Assembly (NCBI RefSeq): GCF_900167095.1
Contig: NZ_FUXG01000003.1
Location: 90,656-154,655 of the forward strand
Length of the DNA: 64,000 nucleotides
Direction: 5' to 3'
Source of the DNA: Oceanospirillum multiglobuliferum
Lineage (GTDB): Bacteria > Pseudomonadota > Gammaproteobacteria > Pseudomonadales > Halomonadaceae
The notes beneath the pieces were generated by a model, which searched no databases, was not told the origin of the DNA, and was given only the letters and a program-made list of their open reading frames with translations. A program made the translations under genes and the position numbers. Positions 50,072 to 59,117 of this stretch are shown here, one piece after another. Each line of letters opens with the position of its first letter. Position 1 is the first letter of the stretch.

Positions 50072-51310
50072 TCATAATAGGGTGCCCAGCCCCATCTGTT
50101 GATACACTTCGTCAGCCCACTCAATAGACTGTATAAACAGTGTGTTCACTTCTGGTTTATACCAACGAGATTTTTCCATTGCGTCCCAGTCGCCTTTTTC
50201 GTAAGCAATGACTAGACGTAGTACTTCACCCAAGGTGCCGCGTCCTTTAAAGGCTTCAGTGATAATAGATTCAACCTTAAGCTGGCTGATCATTTCATTG
50301 AAGTCCATACCCAAAGCAATATGTAGGCTAGACAGTACACCAACCGTAAAGCTCGTTTTAGCCTCAGGTAATTTATAGTGTTGAGTAATAGCCTCACAAG
50401 CTTTGGCTCGAACTAAAATTGTGGGTAGCTGAGAGCTGGCTTTGAATGGACTTTTACTCCACAGCAGCAAACTGACCATTGAGCGTAAACGCTCTTGCCC
50501 TAGTAGCATCACGGCTTGGTGAATACTGGTGATCTCTTTGTTAAACATATAGCCCGCTGAGTTGATATGTCTTAGCAGGCGATAGGTTAAACCGGGGTCA
50601 CGAATTACAGTGTCAACCAGTTGATCTATGTCGGGGGCTTCTTGGTATAGCTGCTGTATTAGATCCATCAACACTTGCTGATTGCTGTGTGCACGACTGC
50701 CACGAAAGATACGGGGACGTGAGAGGAAGAAACCTTGGAAGTAATCAAAGCCCATCTCTTCTAGATCTTTAAACTCTTGCCATGTTTCGATTTTTTCAGC
50801 GACAAGCTTTACTGGATAAGCTTTTAATTCAGCAACTAATTTGGCCAGCTCATCTTTGCTGTATTGATGGGTGTCGAGTTTGATCCACTTAGCATACTGG
50901 ATCAGCGGATGAGTTTCTTGGGTGAGGGTAAAGTCATCTAAGGCGATGGTGTAACCTTTGGCGGAGAGTTGCTCAAGGGCCTTAAACACCTTTTCATTCG
51001 GTACGGTGTCTTCAAGAATCTCTAAGATGACTTTACTGGTGACTTCTGGAAATAACTCGGGACGTTCTAACCAAAACTGTGGCACGTTCAGTGAGATCGG
51101 AAAACCAGAACCTAAGTGCGCAGCGCCTAAGTCGAGCAAAGCCAAAGAGTAGACACGCGCACTAGCCTCAACCGGATCGTCAAATTGCGCTACCTGAGCG
51201 TAATTACTTTGCCGATAAAGTAGCTCGTAGCCGACTAAGTTAAGCTCTCTATCTGCTATGGCTTGTCTAGCTAGGCAAAAGGCATCACTGGTTAAGCTCT
51301 GTGCAATCAC
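50072..51310 (-). CDS. EAL-HDOD two-domain signalling protein
   Basis: 412 residues. The N-terminal half is an EAL-like domain with degenerate motifs (GYELLYRQ in place of E-A-L, LDDFTL, KLDTHQYS, AEKIETWQ, QGFFLSRP); the C-terminal half is an HDOD domain (VDTVIRDPGLTYRLLRHINS, LGQERLRSMVSLLLW). This is the YuxH/CdgR-like architecture. Key acidic residues look incomplete, so binding or regulation is likelier than c-di-GMP hydrolysis. GTG 51310 has GGAG six bases upstream. It has a tandem paralogue at 51422. Confidence 0.87.
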   Translation of the reverse strand: MIAQSLTSDAFCLARQAIADRELNLVGYELLYRQSNYAQVAQFDDPVEASARVYSLALLDLGAAHLGSGFPISLNVPQFWLERPELFPEVTSKVILEILEDTVPNEKVFKALEQLSAKGYTIALDDFTLTQETHPLIQYAKWIKLDTHQYSKDELAKLVAELKAYPVKLVAEKIETWQEFKDLEEMGFDYFQGFFLSRPRIFRGSRAHSNQQVLMDLIQQLYQEAPDIDQLVDTVIRDPGLTYRLLRHINSAGYMFNKEITSIHQAVMLLGQERLRSMVSLLLWSKSPFKASSQLPTILVRAKACEAITQHYKLPEAKTSFTVGVLSSLHIALGMDFNEMISQLKVESIITEAFKGRGTLGEVLRLVIAYEKGDWDAMEKSRWYKPEVNTLFIQSIEWADEVYQQMGLGTLL

Positions 51311-51421
51311 CGTATTCTCCAAAGTAAATTAAGCCGTTATTCTAGGTAATTAAAGTATTAATGCCTAGCAAAGCTTGTGGAATAAATAAAAACTAACTAA
51401 TATTCCAGATGTCTTTTATAG

Positions 51422-52639
51422 TTAATGCTCAGTCATATTGTCTTCGGTCTGGTTAGCCCAATCTAACGCTTTGCTCATCAGAATAGGTAACTCTGCACAG
51501 TAAAGTGGATGAGCCTCTAACGCTTCCCACTCAGCTCGCTCCCAATGTCGAACGCAGTTTAATAACTCAGCCAAACTACCTTTGCTATGAAGCAGTGCTT
51601 CGGACATATCTGGTGAAAGAGGGAGGTTACTTAGAAGTTTAGGCAAGGGTTGGCCTAAGGCAACATCTAATAAAGATAAAAAACCTAAAGTGAAAGAACG
51701 ATCAACAGGCTTCATTCCATGATGTCGCGCAAGTAGTTCGCAAGCTTTAGCGCGAGTCAGCAGTAAGGGCAGTACGGTATATACGTTATTACTATTTCTA
51801 GCCCACATTAAAATGCATATCACCGTTCTCAGGGTTTCCATCCCCATATAAACAACCGCTTGGTGCATGCTGTCAATGCTGTTGGGTAAGTTGTACATTG
51901 CTGAGTTTACATACTTCATCAGCCGATAATAAAGGGCAGGTTCTTGGCTGATATAGTGCTCGATCTGTTCAACACTACTGCTTTCATCAAAAAGCAGTGT
52001 CATCAGCTTAGCTAATATCAATTGATTAGCCCCAGAGGCTTGTGGTGCTAAGTTTTCAGGACGTGCTAAGAAGAAGCCTTGATAGTAATCAAACCCCATC
52101 TGTTTGAGCTGTTCAAAGTTTGTCCAGTTCTCTATTTTCTCTGCGAGTGTTTTAACAGGATACTGTAACAGTGATGTTTTAACCTTTCTGATAGTACTGA
52201 GTGACTGGTTTAAGGTCTCCACAATTACGATATCAACCACGGTTAGTAAGCTTGTTCTGGGGTCATTTAACTTATAATCATCTAAGGCTATTAGAAAACC
52301 TTTGGCACGAATGCGTTGCAGGTTACTACACAGCGTTTCGTCTACCACAATATCGGTGGGCACTTGTAATACTATGCGCTGGCGAATTTTTGCAGAGGGC
52401 AGTAATTCTGGGTGTTTAAACCACTCACTACTCATATTAATGTAGATTGGTTGCTTGGATGCAACATGATCTAGTCCAAAGTCGAGCAAGGCCAAACTGG
52501 TGACCCGTGCCGTTGCCTCATGAGGATTGCTGATAATGGCGCTGATATCTTCTGAGTTTGCACGATATAGGAGTTCGTAGCCCACCAGCTGAAGTGTTTC
52601 GTCGCAGATGGCTTGACGGGCTATACAAAAGTGATCCAT
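51422..52639 (-). CDS. EAL-HDOD two-domain signalling protein, second copy
   Basis: 405 residues with the same layout as its neighbour: FCIARQAICDETLQLVGYEL, LIALDDYKL, AEKIENWTNF, QGFFLARP, then HDOD (IEHYISQEPALYYRLMKYVN, YMGMETLRTVICILMW). The two proteins are clear paralogues and probably an old tandem duplication. GGGAG precedes the ATG. Together with the small helical protein at 52681 they may form one operon on the minus strand. Confidence 0.87.
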   Translation of the reverse strand: MDHFCIARQAICDETLQLVGYELLYRANSEDISAIISNPHEATARVTSLALLDFGLDHVASKQPIYINMSSEWFKHPELLPSAKIRQRIVLQVPTDIVVDETLCSNLQRIRAKGFLIALDDYKLNDPRTSLLTVVDIVIVETLNQSLSTIRKVKTSLLQYPVKTLAEKIENWTNFEQLKQMGFDYYQGFFLARPENLAPQASGANQLILAKLMTLLFDESSSVEQIEHYISQEPALYYRLMKYVNSAMYNLPNSIDSMHQAVVYMGMETLRTVICILMWARNSNNVYTVLPLLLTRAKACELLARHHGMKPVDRSFTLGFLSLLDVALGQPLPKLLSNLPLSPDMSEALLHSKGSLAELLNCVRHWERAEWEALEAHPLYCAELPILMSKALDWANQTEDNMTEH

Positions 52640-52680
52640 CTATTAAACTCCCTTTTATTATTGGTATCGCATGCAATTGG

Positions 52681-53130
52681 TTAAACAGTTCGGTACTGAT
52701 TTTGGAACTGTTTGATCTGTGCCAATTGCTTGCTGAGGTGCTGATGTAGCTCTGTAAGTGTCTGCGTAATTACTTCTGGGTAGTCGTAACTTTGACAACG
52801 TGCAGTCAACGCAATCAGTTGACGCTCCTGTTCTGCCCGCTCACGCAGTAATAAAGGCAGCTCATCCATCACTAAGCTTTTTAATTTGCTCCACAAGTGG
52901 TTGAAGTCTTCTCGCTCAGTGTCTGCTGCTCTAGGTAGCAACCTCAACTCTAGGCGTGCATTTTCTTCCAATTGATTCAACAGCTGGTTTCTATAGTTCA
53001 TTGCACCATTAAATTCTTCTGCGATATCAGAATGGTGCACTCTTTGTAGATTATCTTGATAGTCATCCAGTGACTCATGCAGCATCTCGATGAGCTCTGA
53101 CAGGGCTGCTTGTGATTCATCTAACAGCAT
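52681..53130 (-). CDS. helical protein of unknown function
   Basis: 149 residues, almost entirely predicted helix with heptad-like Leu and many Glu/Gln (LLDESQAALSELIEMLHESL, LLLRERAEQERQLIALTARC, LHQHLSKQLAQIKQFQNQY). A coiled-coil or four-helix bundle is likely. GAGG lies before the ATG. It stands 41 bp upstream of the EAL-HDOD pair on the same strand. Not recognised. Confidence 0.7.
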   Translation of the reverse strand: MLLDESQAALSELIEMLHESLDDYQDNLQRVHHSDIAEEFNGAMNYRNQLLNQLEENARLELRLLPRAADTEREDFNHLWSKLKSLVMDELPLLLRERAEQERQLIALTARCQSYDYPEVITQTLTELHQHLSKQLAQIKQFQNQYRTV

Positions 53131-53384
53131 AGATCGGCCTCAGAAGAGTGTTTGTTTGGCACATTATGGCCTGAAAACAGACTTGCTTCTATGGCTTAGG
53201 GTTGATGTTTAATTTTAAATATTTTAACTGGTATGTGAATTGCTAACCTAACGTAACAGCATGTTTGCTGAGATATGGAACATAAAACCAAAGGGAGTCG
53301 GTCTTAAAATAATAAATATAACAGTCATGTTGATCTCTTAGCATGGTACTTAAGTGGGCTGTAGCGATTGAATTAGGTGATAAA

Positions 53385-53786
53385 ATGTCGATGTTAGAGA
53401 ATAAATATTCTGCAACTCAAGGGACTAGTAGATTAGTAGAGAGAAGACGTTACAATTATTTTTTGCTGGTGCTCCCCGTTTTTTTTATTTTTCCCTTAGC
53501 GTTATTTTCCCTGCAAGAATGGTGGCAGGTTTGGACGCAAAGCTCTGTAACCCCCAGCAGTCTTGGCATGGAGCGTTTTAGTGATGGTATCTGGGCACCA
53601 CGTTTGACATTAGCTTACGCATGGACGGCTTTTGTACAAGGACTGAGCTGGCTTGGATTTGTGGGTTTTGTGGTGGCGGGTTATCTACTTAACAAAGGCA
53701 GCTTGATTCGCATCGGTTATGTGCTATTCGCGGCCAGTTTTCTATTGCAGTGGCAGCTTCCGGATTATTTTGCAGCTGTAAGTTAA
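53385..53786 (+). CDS. three-helix membrane protein of unknown function
   Basis: 133 residues from ATG 53385, which has AGGTGA five to six bases upstream; the frame is open 14 codons earlier. Three hydrophobic helices are visible: YFLLVLPVFFIFPLALFSL, FVQGLSWLGFVGFVVAGYLL and IGYVLFAASFLLQW. Not recognised. Confidence 0.65.
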   Translation: MSMLENKYSATQGTSRLVERRRYNYFLLVLPVFFIFPLALFSLQEWWQVWTQSSVTPSSLGMERFSDGIWAPRLTLAYAWTAFVQGLSWLGFVGFVVAGYLLNKGSLIRIGYVLFAASFLLQWQLPDYFAAVS

Positions 53787-53922
53787 ATTGGCTGGGAGCT
53801 AAGGTAGTCTCTGTGTCTATAAGCATTAAAACAGGACTGATTTTCTCTTCTACTGTTACCTCTATCGCCAATAGAAAAGTGACATCTCAGCAACAGAGTG
53901 TAGGCTTAGGTAACGTTAGTTA

Positions 53923-53952
53923 AAAATGGCGCTAATAGGTTAACGCCATTTT
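53923..53952. terminator. terminator between convergent genes
   Basis: AAAATGGCG (53923-53931) and CGCCATTTT (53944-53952) form a 9-bp stem between the stop of the membrane protein (+) and that of the DUF3549 gene (-). T-rich on both strands, so it may serve both. Confidence 0.6.
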
Positions 53953-53971
53953 CTGTTAATAATACAATGAG

Positions 53972-55024
53972 TTAACCGTTCATTAGCATACCAATTGCTT
54001 GACCTAGCGCTTCGCTACGCTCTGGATTTCGGAACTGTGCAATGATTAATGTGCGCAAGCCAGGAATAAATATAAGATCGCGTACAATTTTGTTAAATGC
54101 ATCTTGTCCGATATCACAGATTGCAAGTTTTTCTAGATAAAGCGCCAAAGTTGAAGGCTCTTCTAATGCATCCCAAGCTCTAGCTGCAATAACGGTTAAT
54201 ACTTCAATGTCTGCTGCATGTGGACCATTCAATGCGGCTAAAATGAGTGCTGTTTTAATACCTTTGGCTTGAGTATGGCTTAATCCCCGAATTGCTGAAG
54301 CTAAGCTGATACTATCGGCCTCTGGGTCAGTTGTTAAAGGCATGGCGCGCTCTGAAATAGCGGCAGCCAGATGATGATCAATCACTTCGTTTTCTAAACA
54401 GCGACAAAGTGCGCTAAAAGGGATCTCGGGAAAGTTAGCAATCTGTTGGCTTAAGCTTTTACTGTTATCTTGCTTTTCTAATCGAGCGCAGAAATCAGCA
54501 ATGCCTTGAAGGCCGATATCCTCCCAGTCGTCTTTATCTCTTTGCCCTGTGAAATATTCTTCAGCCTGATCATGAAAGCGCGAGGCTGGTTGCCCTAAGG
54601 CCAGTTTTGCTTTGGCATTGAAAACCGCAATTCGCTCTTGATCAGGTGTGAAAGCTAGAGGATTGTCTTTCATCAAGTTATGGGCAGGGCTTTCAGTGTC
54701 CTCGTTCACGCTTTTGGCGCTTTGCCCAACAGTTTCTAATAAACGCTTTAAAAAGCCATCCCTTGCTGCTTGGATGATAAAACCTTGCTCATCAAGCGGA
54801 AACTGTAAAAACCAGATGTAGTGATTTTCAGGGGCCTGTGGATACCAGAATAAAATACCTAAGCGTGCGTGATACATGTAAGGTTGGGGATAAGGTATTT
54901 CGCACTGTTCAAATCTGGAGAAGCTTTGCGCTGACACAACTGAAACTCGTCTTCCCATATCGAAGATACGAATGTTGGCACCGGTTCTATTTAAGAAGTC
55001 GGTCAGAGTATGAATGTCGGACAT
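53972..55024 (-). CDS. DUF3549-family protein
   Basis: 350 residues. The N-terminus MSDIHTLTDFLNRTGANIRI, YMYHARLGILFWYPQAPENH and HYIWFLQFPLDEQG match the DUF3549 family as I recall it. No catalytic motif, signal peptide or membrane helix is visible. ATG 55024 has GGGAAG five bases upstream. It points away from the DnaA-box cluster. Function unknown. Confidence 0.78.
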   Translation of the reverse strand: MSDIHTLTDFLNRTGANIRIFDMGRRVSVVSAQSFSRFEQCEIPYPQPYMYHARLGILFWYPQAPENHYIWFLQFPLDEQGFIIQAARDGFLKRLLETVGQSAKSVNEDTESPAHNLMKDNPLAFTPDQERIAVFNAKAKLALGQPASRFHDQAEEYFTGQRDKDDWEDIGLQGIADFCARLEKQDNSKSLSQQIANFPEIPFSALCRCLENEVIDHHLAAAISERAMPLTTDPEADSISLASAIRGLSHTQAKGIKTALILAALNGPHAADIEVLTVIAARAWDALEEPSTLALYLEKLAICDIGQDAFNKIVRDLIFIPGLRTLIIAQFRNPERSEALGQAIGMLMNG

Positions 55025-55590
55025 TGATCTTCCCATTGTCTATCTATTGTGAGGGTCTGCATTCAGGTTTTTGTGCGGACAACTATATGCATCGCAGAGT
55101 AACGGTTTTGGCTGAAATTCTCCAGTTGATCTACGCTAAGCTTAGCTAGCTGTACAAAAAACAGTCAGTCCTTCTAAAGCGGTGCGCTGGGCTACTCCCA
55201 ATGAGTTGTCCATAAATTATCCACAGCTGTTTTCAATGTTGCTGTGCATAATTAAAGTTGCGATCTGTTTAGAATAAAGGAGTCTGCAATACAGTTAATT
55301 TCTTTTGAATTTAAAGATCCTGACGAGAAAAAGTTATTAAAACAGTAAGTTGAAGTGTTTTTATATACAGTTGTTTTGTGGGGTATGCTAATCGAATAGC
55401 GCTGCCAAACTGAACAAACTAAAGGCCAGTAAGTGCTACTCACAGTAAACTCCCTGCATAACCTCAGTTTATACACAGCTTGTTAATGATATATGTTTTT
55501 GTCACTAGAGTGTGGATAACAGTCGTGGCATTATTTGCTACTGAGTTGAAGTACCCTTTATTGATAAGGTTTGCGGTCATTAGGTGAAAT
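55025..55590. other. 566-bp intergenic region with clustered DnaA boxes
   Basis: No coding frame of substance lies here between the divergent DUF3549 and lipid-kinase genes. Matches to the DnaA box TTATNCACA are at 55217-55225 (TTATCCACA, +), 55243-55251 (TTATGCACA, -), 55469-55477 (TTATACACA, +) and 55511-55519 (TTATCCACA, -). Weaker ones are at 55361-55369 (one mismatch, +) and 55207-55215 (-). AT-rich DNA lies between them. It could be a replication origin, a DnaA-titration site or a DnaA-reactivating site. Confidence 0.65.
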
Positions 55591-56547
55591 ATGAGTCATT
55601 CGGTACATCAAGAGGCACTGAAACATCACATCAGAATTATTTTGCATGGAAAAGAAGCGCAAAATGTTGCCATTCGTGATGCCGTACGTTTATTGCGTGA
55701 TCACCGTTATAAAATTGATGTACGTGTGACTTGGGAAGAAGGTGATGCACGGCGCCTAGCTCGAGAGGCGCGCCAGCTGGGTATTGATACGGTGGTGGCG
55801 GCTGGAGGCGATGGCACAATCAATGAGGTGGTCAATGGGCTGATGTCTGGTGATTTACGTTTACCTATGCCCTCGTTAGGTGTAATTCCTTTAGGCACTG
55901 CCAATGACTTTGCCCAAGCTTGTCGTATCCCTTTAGCACCGTTAGAAGCTTTATTGTTGATTACCGAGTTGCCCGCAGTACCTATTGATATTGGTAAAGT
56001 AGACGGCCATTTTTTTATTAACATGGCAACGGGCGGTTTTGGTACGCAGATTACCTCCTCTACATCAGAAGAGCTTAAACGCGCTTTGGGTGGCGTGGCT
56101 TATTTTCTAACAGGTATGACCCAGTTTACCAGTATCTCTGCTGTTGAAGGGGCGATCACTGCGCCTGATTTTGAATGGCGAGGCCGCTTTTTGGTTTTAG
56201 GCGTGGGTAATGGTCGTCAAGCAGGAGGAGGGCATCAGCTTTGCCCCGATGCGCTGTTAGATGATGGCTTGCTCGATTTAACAATTTTGCCTCAGTCTGA
56301 CCAGTCAACATTAGCCGATACAATGCAGTATTTGATTTTAGATGGTGGCGATGCGTTGCAACGAGCAATGATTCACAAGCGCGTGCCTTGGTTAGAAATC
56401 AGTGCAACACAGTTGTTAAATATTAACTTAGATGGTGAGCCTATATCAGGGCAGCACTTTAGGTTTGAATCATTCTCAGGGACTTTGAAGATGCACCTGC
56501 CCCGACACTCTCCGGTGTTAACTAAAAACAGTGAGGCAGTTTATTAA
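55591..56547 (+). CDS. yegS: YegS/diacylglycerol kinase-family lipid kinase
   Basis: 318 residues. IRIILHGKEAQNVAIRDAV at the N-terminus, the nucleotide loop VVAAGGDGTINEVVNGLM and LGVIPLGTANDFAQA, and the later ATGGFGTQIT are family hallmarks; LNINLDGEPISG near the end is typical. E. coli YegS phosphorylates phosphatidylglycerol in vitro. AGGTG precedes the ATG. Lipid substrate not predictable here. Confidence 0.9.
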   Translation: MSHSVHQEALKHHIRIILHGKEAQNVAIRDAVRLLRDHRYKIDVRVTWEEGDARRLAREARQLGIDTVVAAGGDGTINEVVNGLMSGDLRLPMPSLGVIPLGTANDFAQACRIPLAPLEALLLITELPAVPIDIGKVDGHFFINMATGGFGTQITSSTSEELKRALGGVAYFLTGMTQFTSISAVEGAITAPDFEWRGRFLVLGVGNGRQAGGGHQLCPDALLDDGLLDLTILPQSDQSTLADTMQYLILDGGDALQRAMIHKRVPWLEISATQLLNINLDGEPISGQHFRFESFSGTLKMHLPRHSPVLTKNSEAVY

Positions 56548-56580
56548 CTTAAACCATGTTAATAAGGGGGTAGACTGCAT

Positions 56581-57387
56581 TTAGTTGATTTGGTGACGTA
56601 AGTTGAGCTTAAAACTAGCACCATGTTCGACGGGTAAATACAGAATATCGCCCTGTAAGCGTTGCTGCATCAACTCTCGAATGATCGATAGCCCAAGCCC
56701 AGTACCACCGCTGCCGCGACGAGTCGTAAAAAAAGGCTCGAATATTTTAGGTGCATTTTCTGCGCTAATTCCTTTACCGTTATCGCAGTAAAGGATTTCA
56801 ACCTTGTCACCTGTTCGAGAACAACTGATCTCAATTTTACCTTGTAGCGGTTGTGCGCACTTTTCATCAAAACCGTGGCGTACTGAGTTCATTACCAGAT
56901 TGTTGATTACTTGTGTCAGTGCGCCAGCATCACTATAAAGTTCAATCTCTTCAGCACCGATGATTTTAATCTCACCAATACAACGTTTAGTTTCATGGCG
57001 CAGGCTACGCATCACATCATGTATGAGTTCTGATAATTTAAAGCGACTCTTCTCAACCACTGATTGATTGGATGCAATCGTTTTAAAACTTTGAATCAGT
57101 TGAGCAGCACGTTGTAAATTTTTCTCTAGTAAGGCACTGACATCATCACAGCTTTCTAGAAATTCCGTGAGTTTTTGCTCGGTCAACTCACCGCTCTTAA
57201 ATTGTTGATCGAAGTCGGCCAACTCGTTGCGTAAAAAACTTAAGCTCGTTATGCAAACTCCTAAAGGTGTATTCACCTCATGGGTAACACCGGGCACCAT
57301 CGCACCGATGGAAGCCAAAGCCTCTTGTGCGATCATTTGCTGCTTGAGTCGTTCAATATCAGCTATTGAAGGTGTTTGCTCGGTCAT
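56581..57387 (-). CDS. sensor histidine kinase
   Basis: 268 residues without a membrane helix. The dimerisation segment has the phospho-His in GAMVPGVTHEVNTPLGV; ATPase boxes are VINNLVMNSVRHGFDE (N), DNGKGISAENAPKIFEPF (G1/F) and RRGSGGTGLGLSIIRELM (G2). ATG 57387 (MTEQTPSIADIERLK) lies three bases after a run of eight G residues and AAG, part of the ribosome-binding site. It follows the HD-GYP response-regulator gene by 34 bp and is its likely partner. Confidence 0.9.
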   Translation of the reverse strand: MTEQTPSIADIERLKQQMIAQEALASIGAMVPGVTHEVNTPLGVCITSLSFLRNELADFDQQFKSGELTEQKLTEFLESCDDVSALLEKNLQRAAQLIQSFKTIASNQSVVEKSRFKLSELIHDVMRSLRHETKRCIGEIKIIGAEEIELYSDAGALTQVINNLVMNSVRHGFDEKCAQPLQGKIEISCSRTGDKVEILYCDNGKGISAENAPKIFEPFFTTRRGSGGTGLGLSIIRELMQQRLQGDILYLPVEHGASFKLNLRHQIN

Positions 57388-57421
57388 CTTCCCCCCCCAG
57401 TAGTTTGCATAACTGTAAGGA

Positions 57422-58954
57422 TTAAATTTGTAAAATTTTGGCGATTGCTTCTTCATTGGCAAGCACAATATCAACCAACCTAGGATCAAACTGTGTGCCT
57501 GACTGTGCTTTCAGCTCAGTATAGGCTTCAGTTAAGCTTTTTGCTGGCCTATAAGTTCTCTCATGAGTCATCGCGTCTAGGCTATCTGCAAGTGCGACAA
57601 TTCGTCCTGCAATATGTATGTCTTCGCCTTGTGATTTTTGCGGATAACCCTGCCCATCCCAACGTTCATGATGTTCATGGGCGATAGCGGCCGCTAAGCG
57701 CATCATTGGCTCATCTGAGCGTGATAATAACTCATAGCCCACCTGTGCATGCTGTTGCATTTCTGCTCGCTGCTGCTCTGTATAAACCGTAGTTTGATGT
57801 ACTAGTGCATCACCTAGGCTGATATTACCAACATCATGCAAGGGGGCGGCCATGCGGATTAATTCTACCTCAAAGGCATTTAACCCATACTCTCTAGCAA
57901 TTAATGCGGCTAAGTCTGCCACCCTAGATACGTGTTGACCTTCGGTATCTGACCGTTGTTCTACCGCCTCACCTAATAGATGAATAAGGTCTTGTTGTGA
58001 AGACATTGCTTCTTCAGCGAGTAATAAACGGTCATAAGTACAAGCCACGTTATCAGCATATAGCTCTAGTAGCTGACGATCTGCCAAGGCGATTTCTCTA
58101 TTTTTCTTAATATAGAGTAGATTCTCGCTACCTCTGGCCGTGCGGTAAAAGCCGATAAAGTAATCATCACCATAATGACCGCGACGCATATCCATTGCTT
58201 CACCAAATGCAGCGGCGATACGAGGGTCTAGAATTTCAAACTCATTCTCTAGTAGCTCTGCCATGTCGCCAGTTGCGGCCATTACTTTAAAGCTGCCTGC
58301 ATTTTTGACTGAAAAGGTGCTTAATGAATGGCAAAAAACAGCATCTGAAGGTAAACCCAATAGACCAAGTAGCTGCTCTAATATTGCGGAAGCAAATTGT
58401 TTTAGAGAGCTAGCATCTTGTACGCTGGTAATGGCTTGAATCACTCGACGTAAGCCACCACGACTCTCATTGATCATGCAAATGTCACGATAAGAGCGTA
58501 AGGCTGAATAAAACAGTGTGACTAGTTTGGTTTTGGTGAGTTCTGTTTTGTCTTTATAGTCGTTAATGTCGTAGTTGCGGATGACATCATCTTCTGGTGC
58601 TTGTCCGGGTTGTCCTGTTCTTAATACGATACGAGTGATGTTGTTATGCAGTTCTTGTCGAATATAGCGGGCAACCTCTAAACCTGCATCATCGGACTCC
58701 ATTACCACATCAAGTAAAATCAGGGCGATATCTTCTTCTTCAGCGATCATATCTTTCGCTTCTCGGCCGCTGAAGGCGCTTAAGAACTGTACTGGACGAT
58801 CATCAAAGCGAAAGCCAGACATCACCATTTTGGTCACTTGATGTACAGCCTTGTCATCATCAACAATCATCACCTTCCAAGGCTTTTCTGAAATAACCTC
58901 TTTAGGTGTAGTTGCTGAGGACTGCTCGTTGGCAAACAGGAATCCTTCACTCAT
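57422..58954 (-). CDS. response regulator with DUF3369 and HD-GYP domain
   Basis: 510 residues. Receiver domain at about 29-155 (VMIVDDDKAVHQV, phospho-acceptor in LILLDVVMES, then KDKTELTKTKL), a middle DUF3369-type domain, and an HD-GYP c-di-GMP phosphodiesterase domain with HDVGNISLGD, HEHHERWDGQGYP and ALADSLDAMTHERTY. All main HD-GYP motifs are intact. ATG 58954 has AGGAG eight bases upstream. It probably lowers c-di-GMP in response to the histidine kinase encoded next to it. Confidence 0.93.
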   Translation of the reverse strand: MSEGFLFANEQSSATTPKEVISEKPWKVMIVDDDKAVHQVTKMVMSGFRFDDRPVQFLSAFSGREAKDMIAEEEDIALILLDVVMESDDAGLEVARYIRQELHNNITRIVLRTGQPGQAPEDDVIRNYDINDYKDKTELTKTKLVTLFYSALRSYRDICMINESRGGLRRVIQAITSVQDASSLKQFASAILEQLLGLLGLPSDAVFCHSLSTFSVKNAGSFKVMAATGDMAELLENEFEILDPRIAAAFGEAMDMRRGHYGDDYFIGFYRTARGSENLLYIKKNREIALADRQLLELYADNVACTYDRLLLAEEAMSSQQDLIHLLGEAVEQRSDTEGQHVSRVADLAALIAREYGLNAFEVELIRMAAPLHDVGNISLGDALVHQTTVYTEQQRAEMQQHAQVGYELLSRSDEPMMRLAAAIAHEHHERWDGQGYPQKSQGEDIHIAGRIVALADSLDAMTHERTYRPAKSLTEAYTELKAQSGTQFDPRLVDIVLANEEAIAKILQI

Positions 58955-59117
58955 CGGTTTACTCCTAACAGATACGAACAAGGCTGCGGATGACTGGCAG
59001 ATAAATACCTTGTAGTTAGCGCAGATGTACAAATAAAAAGTAGATCTAAAAAAGCGCCTTATTTGAAGATAATGGACTCTACCCATAAACTCAAATTTGA
59101 CGCTTGATTTATTTATG

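Noticed and set aside
50058-50072. Small hairpin after the chemoreceptor gene as a terminator
   Set aside because: Stem of only six pairs and no T run; kept out as unsupported.
55252-55476. 74-residue frame on the minus strand in the DnaA-box region
   Set aside because: No ribosome-binding site and no family similarity; the region is better explained as noncoding.
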